Position numbers and translations under genes: made by a program. From positions 102,016-166,015 of the forward strand of contig VGBM01000003.1 in the NCBI GenBank assembly GCA_016870485.1: DNA of 64,000 bases, written 5' to 3'. Below are positions 53,299 to 61,070 of this stretch, in pieces; the first letter of the stretch is position 1; each line of letters opens with the position of its first letter. The notes beneath the pieces are model-generated. The model had not been told where the DNA came from and did no database searches. It worked only from the letters and a program-made list of their open reading frames with translations. The DNA is from Actinomycetota bacterium (lineage in GTDB: Bacteria; Actinomycetota; Thermoleophilia; Gaiellales; F1-60-MAGs149).

Positions 53299-55097
53299 TC
53301 GGGGTCCTCCTCGCTGGCGTCGAGCGTCTCCACGAGGCTGCGGACGAACTCCTCCTCGCGGGTGACGGGGTCGACCTCGTCGGTGTGGTCGAGCACGGGC
53401 TCCGCCGACGGCGTGCCGGCGTCCGGGGGCGGCGGCGCGGGCGGCCCGTCCTCGGGCAGCGTCTCCAGCACGATCCGCACGGACGCGCCGAGGGCGCCCG
53501 ACATCCCCCGCGCGATCTCCGCGCGGTTCTGGTCGCGGTCGGCCGAGCTCTTCTGGAACTGCGCCTCCGCCGGGAACCCGATCACGACGGCGCCCCGCTC
53601 GAGGCGCAGCGGCCGGGCCGGGTTGAGGATCGAGCGCAGCTTCGGGCTGACGCGGCCCAGCACGGCGTCCCAGACGTCGAGGAGCTCGGCCGGGCCGAGC
53701 TCGAGGCCGTCGGCGGGCGGGGCGGGCGCCGCGGCGGGCGGCGGCTCCTCGGCGGCGGGCGCGGCCTCCTCCGCAGCCGGCTCCGACGGGGCCGCGACCG
53801 GCTCGGGGTCGGCCGGCGCCTGGACCGCGGGCGGCGGCGCGACCGCGAAGGGCGGGTCGTCCGCCGGCTCCGCGGCGGGCACGGGTGCGGGGTCCGGGGC
53901 GGGCGGGGGCGGCGGAGGGGCGGCGGCAGGGGCCGGCGCCGCGGGCGCGGGGGCATGGCCGCCCTCGAGCGCCTCGATCCGGCGCAGGGCGCCCTCGAGC
54001 GAGCGGTCGGCGGCGGGCCGGGCGGCCTTGATCAGCAGGATCTCCAGCGCGAGCCGGGCGTCGGCGCCGCTGCGCAGCGAGGCCTCGGCGTCGAGGAGGC
54101 CGTCGATCAGCTGGACGGCGGCGACCTCGCCCATCCGCGCCGCGGCGTCGCGCACGGCGGCATCCGCGGCCTGGTCGAGCATCGCGCTGCGTGGCGGCGC
54201 GCCGAGCTCGATCACGAGCAGCACCAGCCGCAGGCGGTCGACGAGGTCGCGGATCAGGCGACCGAGGTCCTGGCCGCCCTCGACGAGGCGGTCGAGCAGG
54301 GTCAGGGCGGCGGCCGCGTCGCCCTGGACGACGTGCCCGATCAGCTCGGTCAGCACCTCGTCGGGCACGACCCCGAGGATCGCCTGGGCCGAGGCGGTCT
54401 CGACCGCGCCGTCGCCGGCCGCGGCGAGCTGGTCGAGCGTCGAGATCGCATCGCGGAACGACCCGCCCGCGTGGCGGGCGACCAGCCGGAGCGCGTCGTC
54501 GTCGGCCCCGATCGCCTCCGCGTCGGCGACGCGGTGCAGGGCCTCGACGAGCTCGTCGGGGGTGGGGCGCAGGAACGAGAACGACTGGCAGCGGCCCCGC
54601 ACGGTGTCGGGCAGCCGGTGCGGCTCCGTCGTGCAGAGGATGAAGATGACGTGCTCGGGCGGCTCCTCGAGCGTCTTCAGGAGCGCGTTGGCGGCGTCGG
54701 TGGTGAGCGAGTGGGCCTCGTCGAGGATGTAGACGCGGTAGCGGCCGAGCACCGGCTGCTGGGCGACCCGGTCGCGGATGTCGCGGATGTCGTCGATGCC
54801 GCGGTTGGAGGCCGCGTCGAGCTCGAGCACGTCGAGGGCGGTGCCGTCCTGGATCGTGCGGCACGACTCGCATTCGAGGCACGGCGACACCGTCGGCCCC
54901 GCGGCGGCCTGGCAGTTCAGGGACTTGCCGAGGATCTTCGCGATCGACGTCTTGCCGGTGCCGCGCGGCCCCGCGAACAGGTAGGCGTGGCGCACCCGGC
55001 CCTGCTCGATCGCGTTCGAGAGGGTGCGCACGACGTGCCCCTGCCCGACCACGTGCGCGAGGTCCTGGGGGCGGTAGCGGCGGTACAGCGCGGACAC
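53295..55097 (-). CDS. dnaX: DNA polymerase III subunits gamma and tau
   Basis: 600 residues. AAA+ clamp-loader ATPase: YRRYRPQDLAHVVGQGHVV at the start, Walker A GPRGTGKTS, the zinc-binding CLECESC set, Walker B with DEAHSL, and the sensor FILCTTEPHRLP. Domain III ends near 375. An Ala/Pro-rich linker (about 380-465) leads to a tau-like C-terminal domain with a last acidic segment. No programmed frameshift site (A-run) is visible that would make gamma. GTG at 55097 with TAGGCT six bases upstream, so probably leaderless. Confidence 0.96.
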   Translation of the reverse strand: MSALYRRYRPQDLAHVVGQGHVVRTLSNAIEQGRVRHAYLFAGPRGTGKTSIAKILGKSLNCQAAAGPTVSPCLECESCRTIQDGTALDVLELDAASNRGIDDIRDIRDRVAQQPVLGRYRVYILDEAHSLTTDAANALLKTLEEPPEHVIFILCTTEPHRLPDTVRGRCQSFSFLRPTPDELVEALHRVADAEAIGADDDALRLVARHAGGSFRDAISTLDQLAAAGDGAVETASAQAILGVVPDEVLTELIGHVVQGDAAAALTLLDRLVEGGQDLGRLIRDLVDRLRLVLLVIELGAPPRSAMLDQAADAAVRDAAARMGEVAAVQLIDGLLDAEASLRSGADARLALEILLIKAARPAADRSLEGALRRIEALEGGHAPAPAAPAPAAAPPPPPPAPDPAPVPAAEPADDPPFAVAPPPAVQAPADPEPVAAPSEPAAEEAAPAAEEPPPAAAPAPPADGLELGPAELLDVWDAVLGRVSPKLRSILNPARPLRLERGAVVIGFPAEAQFQKSSADRDQNRAEIARGMSGALGASVRIVLETLPEDGPPAPPPPDAGTPSAEPVLDHTDEVDPVTREEEFVRSLVETLDASEEDPE

Positions 55098-55103
55098 GTC
55101 GTG

Positions 55104-55109
55104 AGCCTA
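55104..55109 (-). promoter_or_regulatory. -10 element of dnaX-ebfC-recR operon (leaderless)
   Basis: TAGGCT on the minus strand, six bases before the dnaX GTG and directly after the hairpin that follows the SRP RNA. Confidence 0.55.
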
Positions 55110-55116
55110 CCAGCCG

Positions 55117-55140
55117 CCCCCGGACCGGATGGCCCGGGGG
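55117..55140 (-). terminator. GC hairpin between SRP RNA and dnaX
   Basis: Ten-base-pair stem (one G-U pair) with a four-base loop, about ten bases past the predicted SRP RNA 3' end. There is no U-run, as often in actinobacteria. Confidence 0.5.
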
Positions 55141-55149
55141 GAGCTGAGG

Positions 55150-55420
55150 TGGCCGTGCACCCTCCGTTGTGGGCGGGAGGCGGTCCGGTTCCCCGTCCCG
55201 TCGCTCCGATCAGGCGCGACCGCGGCGCACCGGCTGGCTCTCTGAGTGCTGCTTCCTTCCGGACCTGACACGGTTCAAGAATGCCGATCGCGCGGGACCT
55301 GACCATCGACGCTCCGGGTGGGAGCCCCGTACCTCTCGTCGCCCCCGAGGGAGGGGGTTGTGCCCGGCTAAGCGGATTTTCCGGTACAGGGAACCGCGAG
55401 CTCCCCGCCTAGCACGGCCA
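55150..55420 (-). ncRNA. ffs: Large-type signal recognition particle RNA
   Basis: About 270 nt. Helix 8 carries GTCAGGTCCGGAAGGAAGCA, the universal Ffh-binding motif. The 5' part contains CCGTGCTAGGCGGGGAG and CCCTGTACCGG, and the 3' end contains GGTGCACGGCC, which pairs with the 5' GGCCGTGC. These match the Alu-domain ends of the Bacillus scRNA, so this is the long type with an Alu domain, not 4.5S. Ends were set by pairing and by the -10 at 55427-55432. It lies directly upstream of dnaX-ebfC-recR, the Bacillus gene order. Confidence 0.88.
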
Positions 55421-55426
55421 CGGCGC

Positions 55427-55432
55427 AGGGTA
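55427..55432 (-). promoter_or_regulatory. -10 element of SRP RNA gene
   Basis: TACCCT on the minus strand, about seven bases before the predicted RNA 5' end near 55420. Confidence 0.55.
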
Positions 55433-55442
55433 GTCGAAAACG

Positions 55443-56312
55443 CTACGCGCCGCTCGGCGGGGCCGGGGGCGGCGCGGGGCCCGTGTCCACCGCCGGGGCG
55501 GGCCCGTCGGGCGGCCGCGTCACGGCCGCCGCGGCCGGGATGCCCGGGGCGGGGCCGCCCGGCTTCGGCGAGTCGCGCACGGCGATCAGGACGACGATCA
55601 GCGCGCCGATCCCGACGGAGATGAGGCCGATCACGAGCAGGACCCAGCCGACCGTCATGACGATCGGCACCTTGAGGCGCAGCGCGGCGTCGGTGGCGAT
55701 CCCGGGGCGCCCGTCCTCGCGCATCACGACGACCCGCACGGCCTCGCCCTGGAGGTCCCCGAGCGAGACCTCGATGCGGCCGTCCTCGGCGACCTCGACC
55801 GTCCGCGTCCAGAACTCGCGCGTCGCGGGCGGCGCGACCTTCTTGCGGCCGCCGGGCTCGAGCACGAGGTCGACGTCGACGCCGTCCTGGACGCCGCGCA
55901 GCACGACCTGCGGGTCGGGGCCGGCCTGCGACGCGTTCGCGCCGTCTGACGACCCGTCGCCGACGGGCAGGGCCTCGTCGACCGGCTCGAGGGTGGCGAT
56001 CGGGGCGTTGCGCAGGTAGCGCTGCAGGTCCGCGGCCGGGGCGAGGCCGATGAAGAGCGGCCCGGAGCCCGCAGCCGGCGTGACCTGCAGGATCAGGCGC
56101 GCGTTCTGGAGCTGGGACGGGATGTCGGCCGCGTCGATGCTGAACTCGGGCGAGACGACGGCGACGGCCTCGGGCGGCGCCTCGAAGCCCTTGAGGGGGA
56201 TCTCCAGGGGCTCGAGGTCGCGGACGTAGCCGACGATGCCGAGGCCGAGCAACAGCGGCGTCAGCCCGAACAGGATGACCAGGCCCCCGACGATGTAGCC
56301 GACGATGCGCAC
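55443..56312 (-). CDS. Membrane protein with extracytoplasmic domain
   Basis: 289 residues. An N-terminal helix (VRIVGYIVGGLVILFGLTPL) and a second helix near 230-255 (IVMTVGWVLLVIGLISVGIG) enclose an extracytoplasmic region of about 190 residues with beta-like repeats (ARLILQVTPAAGSGPLFIGL). The C-terminal tail is Pro/Ala-rich. I recognise no family. The GTG at 56312 was chosen because TACAGT lies six bases before it; the longer upstream reading crosses the promoter. Confidence 0.75.
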   Translation of the reverse strand: MRIVGYIVGGLVILFGLTPLLLGLGIVGYVRDLEPLEIPLKGFEAPPEAVAVVSPEFSIDAADIPSQLQNARLILQVTPAAGSGPLFIGLAPAADLQRYLRNAPIATLEPVDEALPVGDGSSDGANASQAGPDPQVVLRGVQDGVDVDLVLEPGGRKKVAPPATREFWTRTVEVAEDGRIEVSLGDLQGEAVRVVVMREDGRPGIATDAALRLKVPIVMTVGWVLLVIGLISVGIGALIVVLIAVRDSPKPGGPAPGIPAAAAVTRPPDGPAPAVDTGPAPPPAPPSGA

Positions 56313-56318
56313 GGCGCG

Positions 56319-56324
56319 ACTGTA
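56319..56324 (-). promoter_or_regulatory. -10 element of membrane-protein gene (leaderless)
   Basis: TACAGT on the minus strand, six bases before the GTG at 56312. Confidence 0.5.
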
Positions 56325-56451
56325 CCGCGTCCCGTGCGGCCGTGAGCGGTGAGGGGTCGGTGACGGGTCGGTCACGGGTCCGCTACAGCTGTTCCGGGGA
56401 CCCCACCCGTTATCTTCAGGCCACGCACACAGGCGAGAGCAGGAGGGAATC

Positions 56452-56673
56452 GTGGCGTCGGAGAACTACGTCCGGACCGTCTTCACGGATGCGATCGCGG
56501 AGCATCTCGCCCTGCGTCAGAAGAACGCCGGGCTCGAGCAGGCGATGCCGCTGCGCGACTACCTCCCCATCGACTACGTACGGGTCGACGAGCCGACCGA
56601 CCCGGGCCGCATCCCCGCCATCCGCCAGTGGTTCGACGTGGAGGAGGACGGCGGGCTCGAGTGGGCCGCGTAG
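56452..56673 (+). CDS. Small hypothetical protein
   Basis: 73 residues, family unknown. Soluble, mixed charge: FTDAIAEHLALRQKNAGLEQ, then MPLRDYLPIDYVRVDEPTDP and WFDVEEDGGLEWAA. The GTG at 56452 has GGAGGG seven bases upstream, a stronger site than most local genes. It precedes the ferritin-like gene by 46 bases and may be co-transcribed with it. Confidence 0.65.
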   Translation: MASENYVRTVFTDAIAEHLALRQKNAGLEQAMPLRDYLPIDYVRVDEPTDPGRIPAIRQWFDVEEDGGLEWAA

Positions 56674-56719
56674 CGGTCCCGCCGCGGTCCTGACCGGCCC
56701 GAGCGGCCACGATCGGGGC

Positions 56720-57259
56720 ACGGCCGATTCCGAGTTCACCCGCCGTCTCGCGGCGCAGGTCGGCACCGAGGTCTCCGCGTCGCAGCAGTACATCGCGGTC
56801 GCCGCGTGGTTCGAGCAGCAGACGCTGCCCGAGCTCGCCGCGTTCTTCTACCGGCAGGCCGTCGAGGAGCGCAACCACGCCATGATGCTGCTCAGGTTCG
56901 AGATGGACACGGACCGCGACGCCCACCTGCCCGGCGTCGCCGAGCCGCGCTCCGACTTCGCCGATCCGGCCGAGCCGATCCGGCTCGCCCTCGCGCAGGA
57001 GCGGCGCGTGACGGATCAGATCACCGCGATGGCCAACGCCGCCCGCGCCGAGTCCGACTACCAGGCCGAGCAGTTCATGCAGAGGTTCCTGAAGGAGCAG
57101 GTCGAGGAGGTCTCCTCGATGAACGACCTGCTGAAGATCGTCGAGTACGCCGGCGCGAACGTGCTGCCCGTCGAGGACTACCTGTCCCGCGAGGCCGCGA
57201 AGGCCGGGGGCGGCGGCGTCGACCCGACCGCGCCGCCGGCGGCCGGCGGGGCCCTCTAG
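56720..57259 (+). CDS. Ferritin-like iron-storage protein with apparent ACG start
   Basis: 179 residues. The ferritin helix bundle is clear: DSEFTRRLAAQVGTEVSASQ, YIAVAAWFEQQTLPELAAFF, EERNHAMMLLRFEMD (E-x-x-H iron ligands) and YQAEQFMQRFLKEQVEEV. No ATG, GTG or TTG lies in frame near the domain start; homologues begin right before ADSEFTRR. The codon there is ACG at 56720. CACGAT ends six bases earlier, the leaderless spacing seen elsewhere, so either ACG is used or an ATG was misread. The last bases overlap the convergent efflux gene. Confidence 0.8.
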   Translation, partial: TADSEFTRRLAAQVGTEVSASQQYIAVAAWFEQQTLPELAAFFYRQAVEERNHAMMLLRFEMDTDRDAHLPGVAEPRSDFADPAEPIRLALAQERRVTDQITAMANAARAESDYQAEQFMQRFLKEQVEEVSSMNDLLKIVEYAGANVLPVEDYLSREAAKAGGGGVDPTAPPAAGGAL

Positions 57260-58171
57260 CCCCCCGCGACGCGGGAGTCGGTCTCGGGCTCGGCCCCGGC
57301 CGGCTCGATGTGCACCACCACGTCGGCGGAGGGCAGCCGGTCCTCGACCGCGGTCTCGATGCGGTCGGCGATGGCGTGCGAGTCACGGACCGTCAGGTCG
57401 GGGTCGACGACGATGTGGACGTCGACGTGGCCGTCGCACCCGAGCGGCGCGCCCGCAGCCGGTGGTAGCTGACCACGCCGTCGGGACGCGCCTCGTCGAG
57501 GGCGTCGCGGATCGCGTCGAGGTCGTCCTGCGAGACGGACTCGTCCACGAGGACGCGCATCCCGTTGAGGGCGAGCCGGCCGCCGGTGGCGGCGATCCAG
57601 GCGGAGATCCCGATCGCGACGATCGCGTCGGCCTCCGCCCACCCGCTGACGGCCACGACGATGAGGGCGGCGGCGGTGCCGAGGCTCGACCACACGTCGG
57701 CGGAGATGTGGGCGGAGTCCGCCTCGAGCGCGGCCGAGTGCGACGCCCGCGCGACGCGGCCGACGCGGCGCGCCACGGCGAAGCTGAGGCCCGCGAAGAC
57801 CAGCATCACGGTGATGCCGAGGCCGGAGTGCTCGACGGGCTCGCCGAAGGACTGGGCGGCCCGGATCGCGACGAACGCCGCGACGACGACGAGCAGGAGG
57901 CCTCGACGACCGCGGAGACGTGCTCGAGCTTCTGGTGGCCGAACGGGTGGCGCGGGTCGGGCGGGCGGTCGGCGGCGCGCACCGCCACCAGCGCGATCCG
58001 GGCGGCGAGCAGGTCGGAGAGCGAGTGCGCGGTCTCGGCGCGCACCGCGGACGAGCCCGTGACCAGGGCGACGGCGCCCTTCGCCGCCACCGCGGACGCG
58101 GTCAGGACGACGCCGAGCCAGGCGGCGCGCCACTTACGGCGCGCGTGATCGGTCGGCGGGGCGGCGGACAC
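57256..58171 (-). pseudogene. Cation diffusion facilitator with two frameshifts
   Basis: Three reading frames in succession give one CDF metal-efflux protein of about 305 residues. The first frame (58171 to about 57900) has helices 1-3 with HSLSD, a CDF metal site. The second (about 57900 to 57440) continues with helices 4-6 and AHISAD, the second HxxxD site. The third gives the cytoplasmic domain (CDGHVDVHIVVDPDLTVRDS). One base is missing near 57897-57904 (GAGGCCTC) and one near 57439-57441 (TCGGGTGC). The GTG at 58171 has a leaderless -10, TAGCGT. Both sites are short GC tracts, so sequencing error is a real alternative. Confidence 0.8.
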
Positions 58172-58177
58172 CCCGGA

Positions 58178-58183
58178 ACGCTA
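58178..58183 (-). promoter_or_regulatory. -10 element of cation-efflux pseudogene (leaderless)
   Basis: TAGCGT on the minus strand, six bases before the GTG at 58171. Confidence 0.5.
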
Positions 58184-58253
58184 GCCAGCGGCCGGGCGAG
58201 TCCGCGCTCGAGGCGCGCCTGGCGAGGCCCGACGGCCGCTACCGGGCGGCTGG

Positions 58254-58259
58254 TACCCT
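58254..58259 (+). promoter_or_regulatory. -10 element of tRNA-Ser gene
   Basis: TACCCT, ten bases before the tRNA 5' end. Confidence 0.5.
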
Positions 58260-58269
58260 GCGCGGACCC

Positions 58270-58359
58270 GGAGACGTGGCCGAGTGGCTGAAGGCGCCCG
58301 CCTGCTAAGTGGGTATTGGGGGTAAACCTCAATCGAGGGTTCGAATCCCTCCGTCTCCG
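58270..58359 (+). tRNA. tRNA-Ser (GCU)
   Basis: 90 nt. The acceptor stem GGAGACG/CGTCTCC is perfect with discriminator G. The anticodon stem CCCGC/GTGGG has one G-U pair, and the loop CTGCTAA gives anticodon GCU, reading AGC and AGU. A long variable arm (TTGGGGGTAAACCTCAA) and a TTCGAATCC T-loop are typical of class II serine tRNA. CCA is not encoded. Confidence 0.97.
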
Positions 58360-58385
58360 CTGGGCCCGGTCCGAATGGCATCCTC

Positions 58386-58391
58386 TAGGAT
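58386..58391 (+). promoter_or_regulatory. -10 element of gene 58398 (leaderless)
   Basis: TAGGAT, six bases before the GTG at 58398. Confidence 0.5.
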
Positions 58392-58397
58392 ACGGCC

Positions 58398-58823
58398 GTG
58401 GAGTGGGCCGTCGTCCAATCGGGTCGCCGCCTCGTCATCGCGGTCATCGCGTCGGTGGCGGTCGCGCTGCTGGTGATCTCGCCCGTCGGCGCCTCGATCT
58501 CCGAGCGCTGGGACCTCGCACACTACGCCGCGCACGCCGCGATCTTCATCCCGGCCGCGGTGATCGCCTTCGCGATCCGCGACGGGCTGCGCTCGAAGCC
58601 GCTGCACCCCTACGTGGCGGTGGCGCTGGGCGTGGTCGCCCTCGCGCTCGACCTCGTCTCGCTTGTGCCGCCCTTCGACACGGCGATCGAGACCAACGAG
58701 GCGCTGCACTCGGCCCAGCACGGCCTCGTCGCCCTCGCGGGCGCGCTCGTGGGCGTCGCGGTGCGGGACGTGATCGCGGCCGGCCGCCGGCCGCGGGTCG
58801 GCAGCTCCTCCTCCGGCGCCTAG
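58398..58823 (+). CDS. Small multi-pass membrane protein, unknown function
   Basis: 141 residues with four hydrophobic helices (LVIAVIASVAVALLVISPVG, IFIPAAVIAFAIRDG, YVAVALGVVALALDLVSLVP, HGLVALAGALVGVAVRDVI). Conserved-looking His residues lie in HYAAHAAIF and ALHSAQHG, which could bind heme or copper. The pattern recalls CopD- or DUF1404-like proteins, but I cannot assign it. It follows the tRNA gene by 38 bases. Confidence 0.65.
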   Translation: MEWAVVQSGRRLVIAVIASVAVALLVISPVGASISERWDLAHYAAHAAIFIPAAVIAFAIRDGLRSKPLHPYVAVALGVVALALDLVSLVPPFDTAIETNEALHSAQHGLVALAGALVGVAVRDVIAAGRRPRVGSSSSGA

Positions 58824-58922
58824 CCCGGTCTCGTGCCGGGGATGGCACGGCCTCCGCGGCGCGGCTAGGCTTCCCGCTACGGCGCCCGGAGCGCCCGTGA
58901 CCGATACGACCCGGAGAACCAC

Positions 58923-60287
58923 ATGAGCGACTACGCAGTTGTCAACCCGGCCACCGGCGAGACCGTCAAGGAGTACCCGACGTCGACCGACGCCGAGCTC
59001 GCGGCCGCCGTCGCCAAGGCGGAGGAGACGTACCGCGGCTGGCTGCGCGAGACCTCGGTCAAGGAGCGCTGCGAGCTCGTGCGCACGGTGGGTGCGCTGC
59101 ACCTCGAGCGCGGCGACGAGCTGGCCAGCATCATCGTGCGCGAGATGGGCAAGCCGCACGCGCAGGCCGTCGGCGAGATCGAGTTCTGCCAGGCGATCTA
59201 CGAGTACTACGCCGACCACGGCGAGGCGTTCATGGCCGACGAGGACATCGCGCTGTCGTGGGGCGAGGGCTCGGCGGTCCTGCGCCGCTCGGGCGTCGGC
59301 GTCGTGCTCGGCATCATGCCGTGGAACTTCCCGTACTACCAGGTCGCCCGCTTCGGCGGCCCGAACATGATCATCGGCAACGCGGTGCTCCTGAAGCACG
59401 CCCCGCAGTGCCCGGAGTCGGCCGAGGCGATGCAGCGGATGTACCTCGACGCGGGCTTCCCGGAGGGCGCCTACGTCAACATCTACGCCACCAACGACCA
59501 GGTCGCCGGCCTGATCGCCGACCCCCGCGTGCAGGGCGTCTCGGTGACGGGCTCCGAGCGCGCCGGCGCGGCCGTCGCGGAGATCGCGGGCCGCAACCTC
59601 AAGAAGGTCGTGCTCGAGCTGGGCGGGTCCGACCCGTTCATCCTGCTCTCGACCGACGACCTGGACGCCACCGTCGAGTCGGCCGTCGCCGCCCGCGTCG
59701 ACAACGCCGGCCAGGCCTGCAACGCGGCCAAGCGCTTCGTGGTCGCCGAGGGCCTCTACGACGATTTCCTCGGCAGGTTCACGGAGGCGATGCAGGCCGT
59801 CGAGACGGGCGACCCGACCGCGGAGGACTGCGCGATGGGCCCGCTCTCGTCGGCGACCGCGGCGGACCGCTTCGAGGACCAGCTCAAGCGCGCCGTCCAG
59901 GGCGGCGCCACGCTGGTCGGCGGCGAGCGCGACGGCAACTACTTCAGCGCGGGCGTCCTGACGGGCGTGACCCCGGACAACATCGCCCACCACGAGGAGC
60001 TGTTCGGCCCCGTGGCGATCGTCTACAAGGTCGCGGACGAGGCGGAGGCCGTGCGGCTCGCCAACGACACCCCGTACGGGCTCGGCTCGTACCTGTTCAC
60101 GACGGACAAGGACCAGGCGCTGCGCGTCGCCGACCAGATCGACGCGGGCATGGTCTTCGTCAACGTCGTCGGCGCCGACGCGCCGGAGCTGCCGTTCGGC
60201 GGCATGAAGCGCTCCGGCTTCGGCCGCGAGCTGGGCCGCTTCGGCTGCGAGGAGTTCGTCAACCGCAAGATGATCCGGATCGGCTGA
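58923..60287 (+). CDS. NAD(P)-dependent aldehyde dehydrogenase (succinate-semialdehyde type)
   Basis: 454 residues. It has the cofactor and catalytic elements GIMPWNFPYYQVAR, VSVTGSERAGAAVAE, LELGGSDPF with the general-base Glu, and the nucleophile Cys266 in NAGQACNAAKRF. EELFGPVAIVYK and GMKRSGFGRELGRFG complete the family. The overall pattern is that of succinate-semialdehyde dehydrogenase (GabD-like). The ATG at 58923 follows GGAGA. A strong hairpin lies just after the stop. Confidence 0.93.
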   Translation: MSDYAVVNPATGETVKEYPTSTDAELAAAVAKAEETYRGWLRETSVKERCELVRTVGALHLERGDELASIIVREMGKPHAQAVGEIEFCQAIYEYYADHGEAFMADEDIALSWGEGSAVLRRSGVGVVLGIMPWNFPYYQVARFGGPNMIIGNAVLLKHAPQCPESAEAMQRMYLDAGFPEGAYVNIYATNDQVAGLIADPRVQGVSVTGSERAGAAVAEIAGRNLKKVVLELGGSDPFILLSTDDLDATVESAVAARVDNAGQACNAAKRFVVAEGLYDDFLGRFTEAMQAVETGDPTAEDCAMGPLSSATAADRFEDQLKRAVQGGATLVGGERDGNYFSAGVLTGVTPDNIAHHEELFGPVAIVYKVADEAEAVRLANDTPYGLGSYLFTTDKDQALRVADQIDAGMVFVNVVGADAPELPFGGMKRSGFGRELGRFGCEEFVNRKMIRIG

Positions 60288-60304
60288 TCCGGCGCCGTCC
60301 GCTG

Positions 60305-60348
60305 GACGGGGCGGGTGGTGGCCCTCCGGGGCCGCCGCCCGCTCCGTC
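60305..60348 (+). terminator. 20-bp stem with UCCG tetraloop
   Basis: Perfect 20-pair stem counting three G-U pairs, loop TCCG. It lies 17 bases after the aldehyde dehydrogenase stop and before the convergent toxin gene. There is no U-run. The wobble pairs form only on the plus strand, so it is most stable there. Confidence 0.75.
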
Positions 60349-60357
60349 GGCGGGCGA

Positions 60358-60720
60358 CTAGCGGCCGCTCGCGGGCAGCCCGACCGCGATCCGCACGCGG
60401 TCCGCGACGAGGTCGACCGTCTCCGGCGACGCCGCGCCCCAGCGGGTGAGCAGCCGCTCCCGGGCGATCGACCGGAGCTTGACGGGGAGCGCGTACGAGG
60501 TCACGCGCAGGCCGCCCTCGCCGGCGGGGATCTCGACCGCCCCCTGGTTCGTGCGCGGGGTGCCGGTCAGCGGCACCACGATCGCGAGCCCGCCCGGCCC
60601 GACGCCGACGCGCGTCGCGCTGATGACGAGGACGGGACGCACCCCGGCCTGCTCGTTGCCGCGGACCGGGTCGAGGTCCGCGAGCCAGACCTCACCGCGC
60701 CGCGCCCGGGGGGATGTCAT
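60358..60720 (-). CDS. MazF/PemK-like endoribonuclease toxin
   Basis: 120 residues. The fold signature is RRGEVWLADLDPVRGNEQAG followed by RPVLVISATRVG and VVPLTGTPR. SYALPVKLRSIARERLL in the C-terminal half supplies the usual Ser/Lys/Arg region. MazF toxins cut mRNA at short specific sites. The ATG at 60720 lies 29 bases inside the antitoxin gene, so the two are coupled. Confidence 0.92.
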   Translation of the reverse strand: MTSPRARRGEVWLADLDPVRGNEQAGVRPVLVISATRVGVGPGGLAIVVPLTGTPRTNQGAVEIPAGEGGLRVTSYALPVKLRSIARERLLTRWGAASPETVDLVADRVRIAVGLPASGR

Positions 60721-60940
60721 CCGGCTGGAGGGGGTACGGCTCGCGGGCGAGGGCGTGGAGCTCGGCGGCGTGCGCCGCGTCCCACGCGTTCATCTGGTCG
60801 AGCAGGTCCTCGTCGGCCCGGCGCTCGAACAGCCGCCGGAGGAGCTCGGCGGCGGTGATGCCCTCGGCCTCGGACCGGCGTGCGATCTCGGCCCGGGTCT
60901 CCGGGTACACGCGCACCGTCGTGGTCGTCCGCGGGGCCAT
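60692..60940 (-). CDS. Ribbon-helix-helix antitoxin of MazF pair
   Basis: 82 residues. The N-terminal segment TTTTVRVYPETRAEIARRSE followed by GITAAELLRRLFE is a ribbon-helix-helix DNA-binding unit. The C-terminal helix (LLDQMNAWDAAHAAELHALA) probably fills the toxin's active cleft. ATG at 60940 with TATGCT seven bases upstream, leaderless. It precedes and overlaps the toxin gene, the usual order for such modules. Confidence 0.85.
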   Translation of the reverse strand: MAPRTTTTVRVYPETRAEIARRSEAEGITAAELLRRLFERRADEDLLDQMNAWDAAHAAELHALAREPYPLQPDDIPPGAAR

Positions 60941-60947
60941 GGCGTCC

Positions 60948-60953
60948 AGCATA
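60948..60953 (-). promoter_or_regulatory. -10 element of toxin-antitoxin operon (leaderless)
   Basis: TATGCT on the minus strand, seven bases before the antitoxin ATG. Confidence 0.55.
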
Positions 60954-61057
60954 GGTGGCATCAGTAATGGATACAACGGCACGGGTGGCGCACGCACGCG
61001 CGCGGGTTCCTCGCGGTCGGGCGCGGGGCACGGGCGGACCGCACCGTCGGGCTCGCC

Positions 61058-61063
61058 TATCGT
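61058..61063 (+). promoter_or_regulatory. -10 element of hydrolase gene (leaderless)
   Basis: TATCGT, seven bases before the GTG at 61071. Confidence 0.55.
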
Positions 61064-61070
61064 GCCGCCC

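Noticed and set aside
53295..55097. Programmed frameshift in dnaX making gamma
   Set aside because: No A-rich slippery heptamer is visible; the gene is GC-rich throughout.
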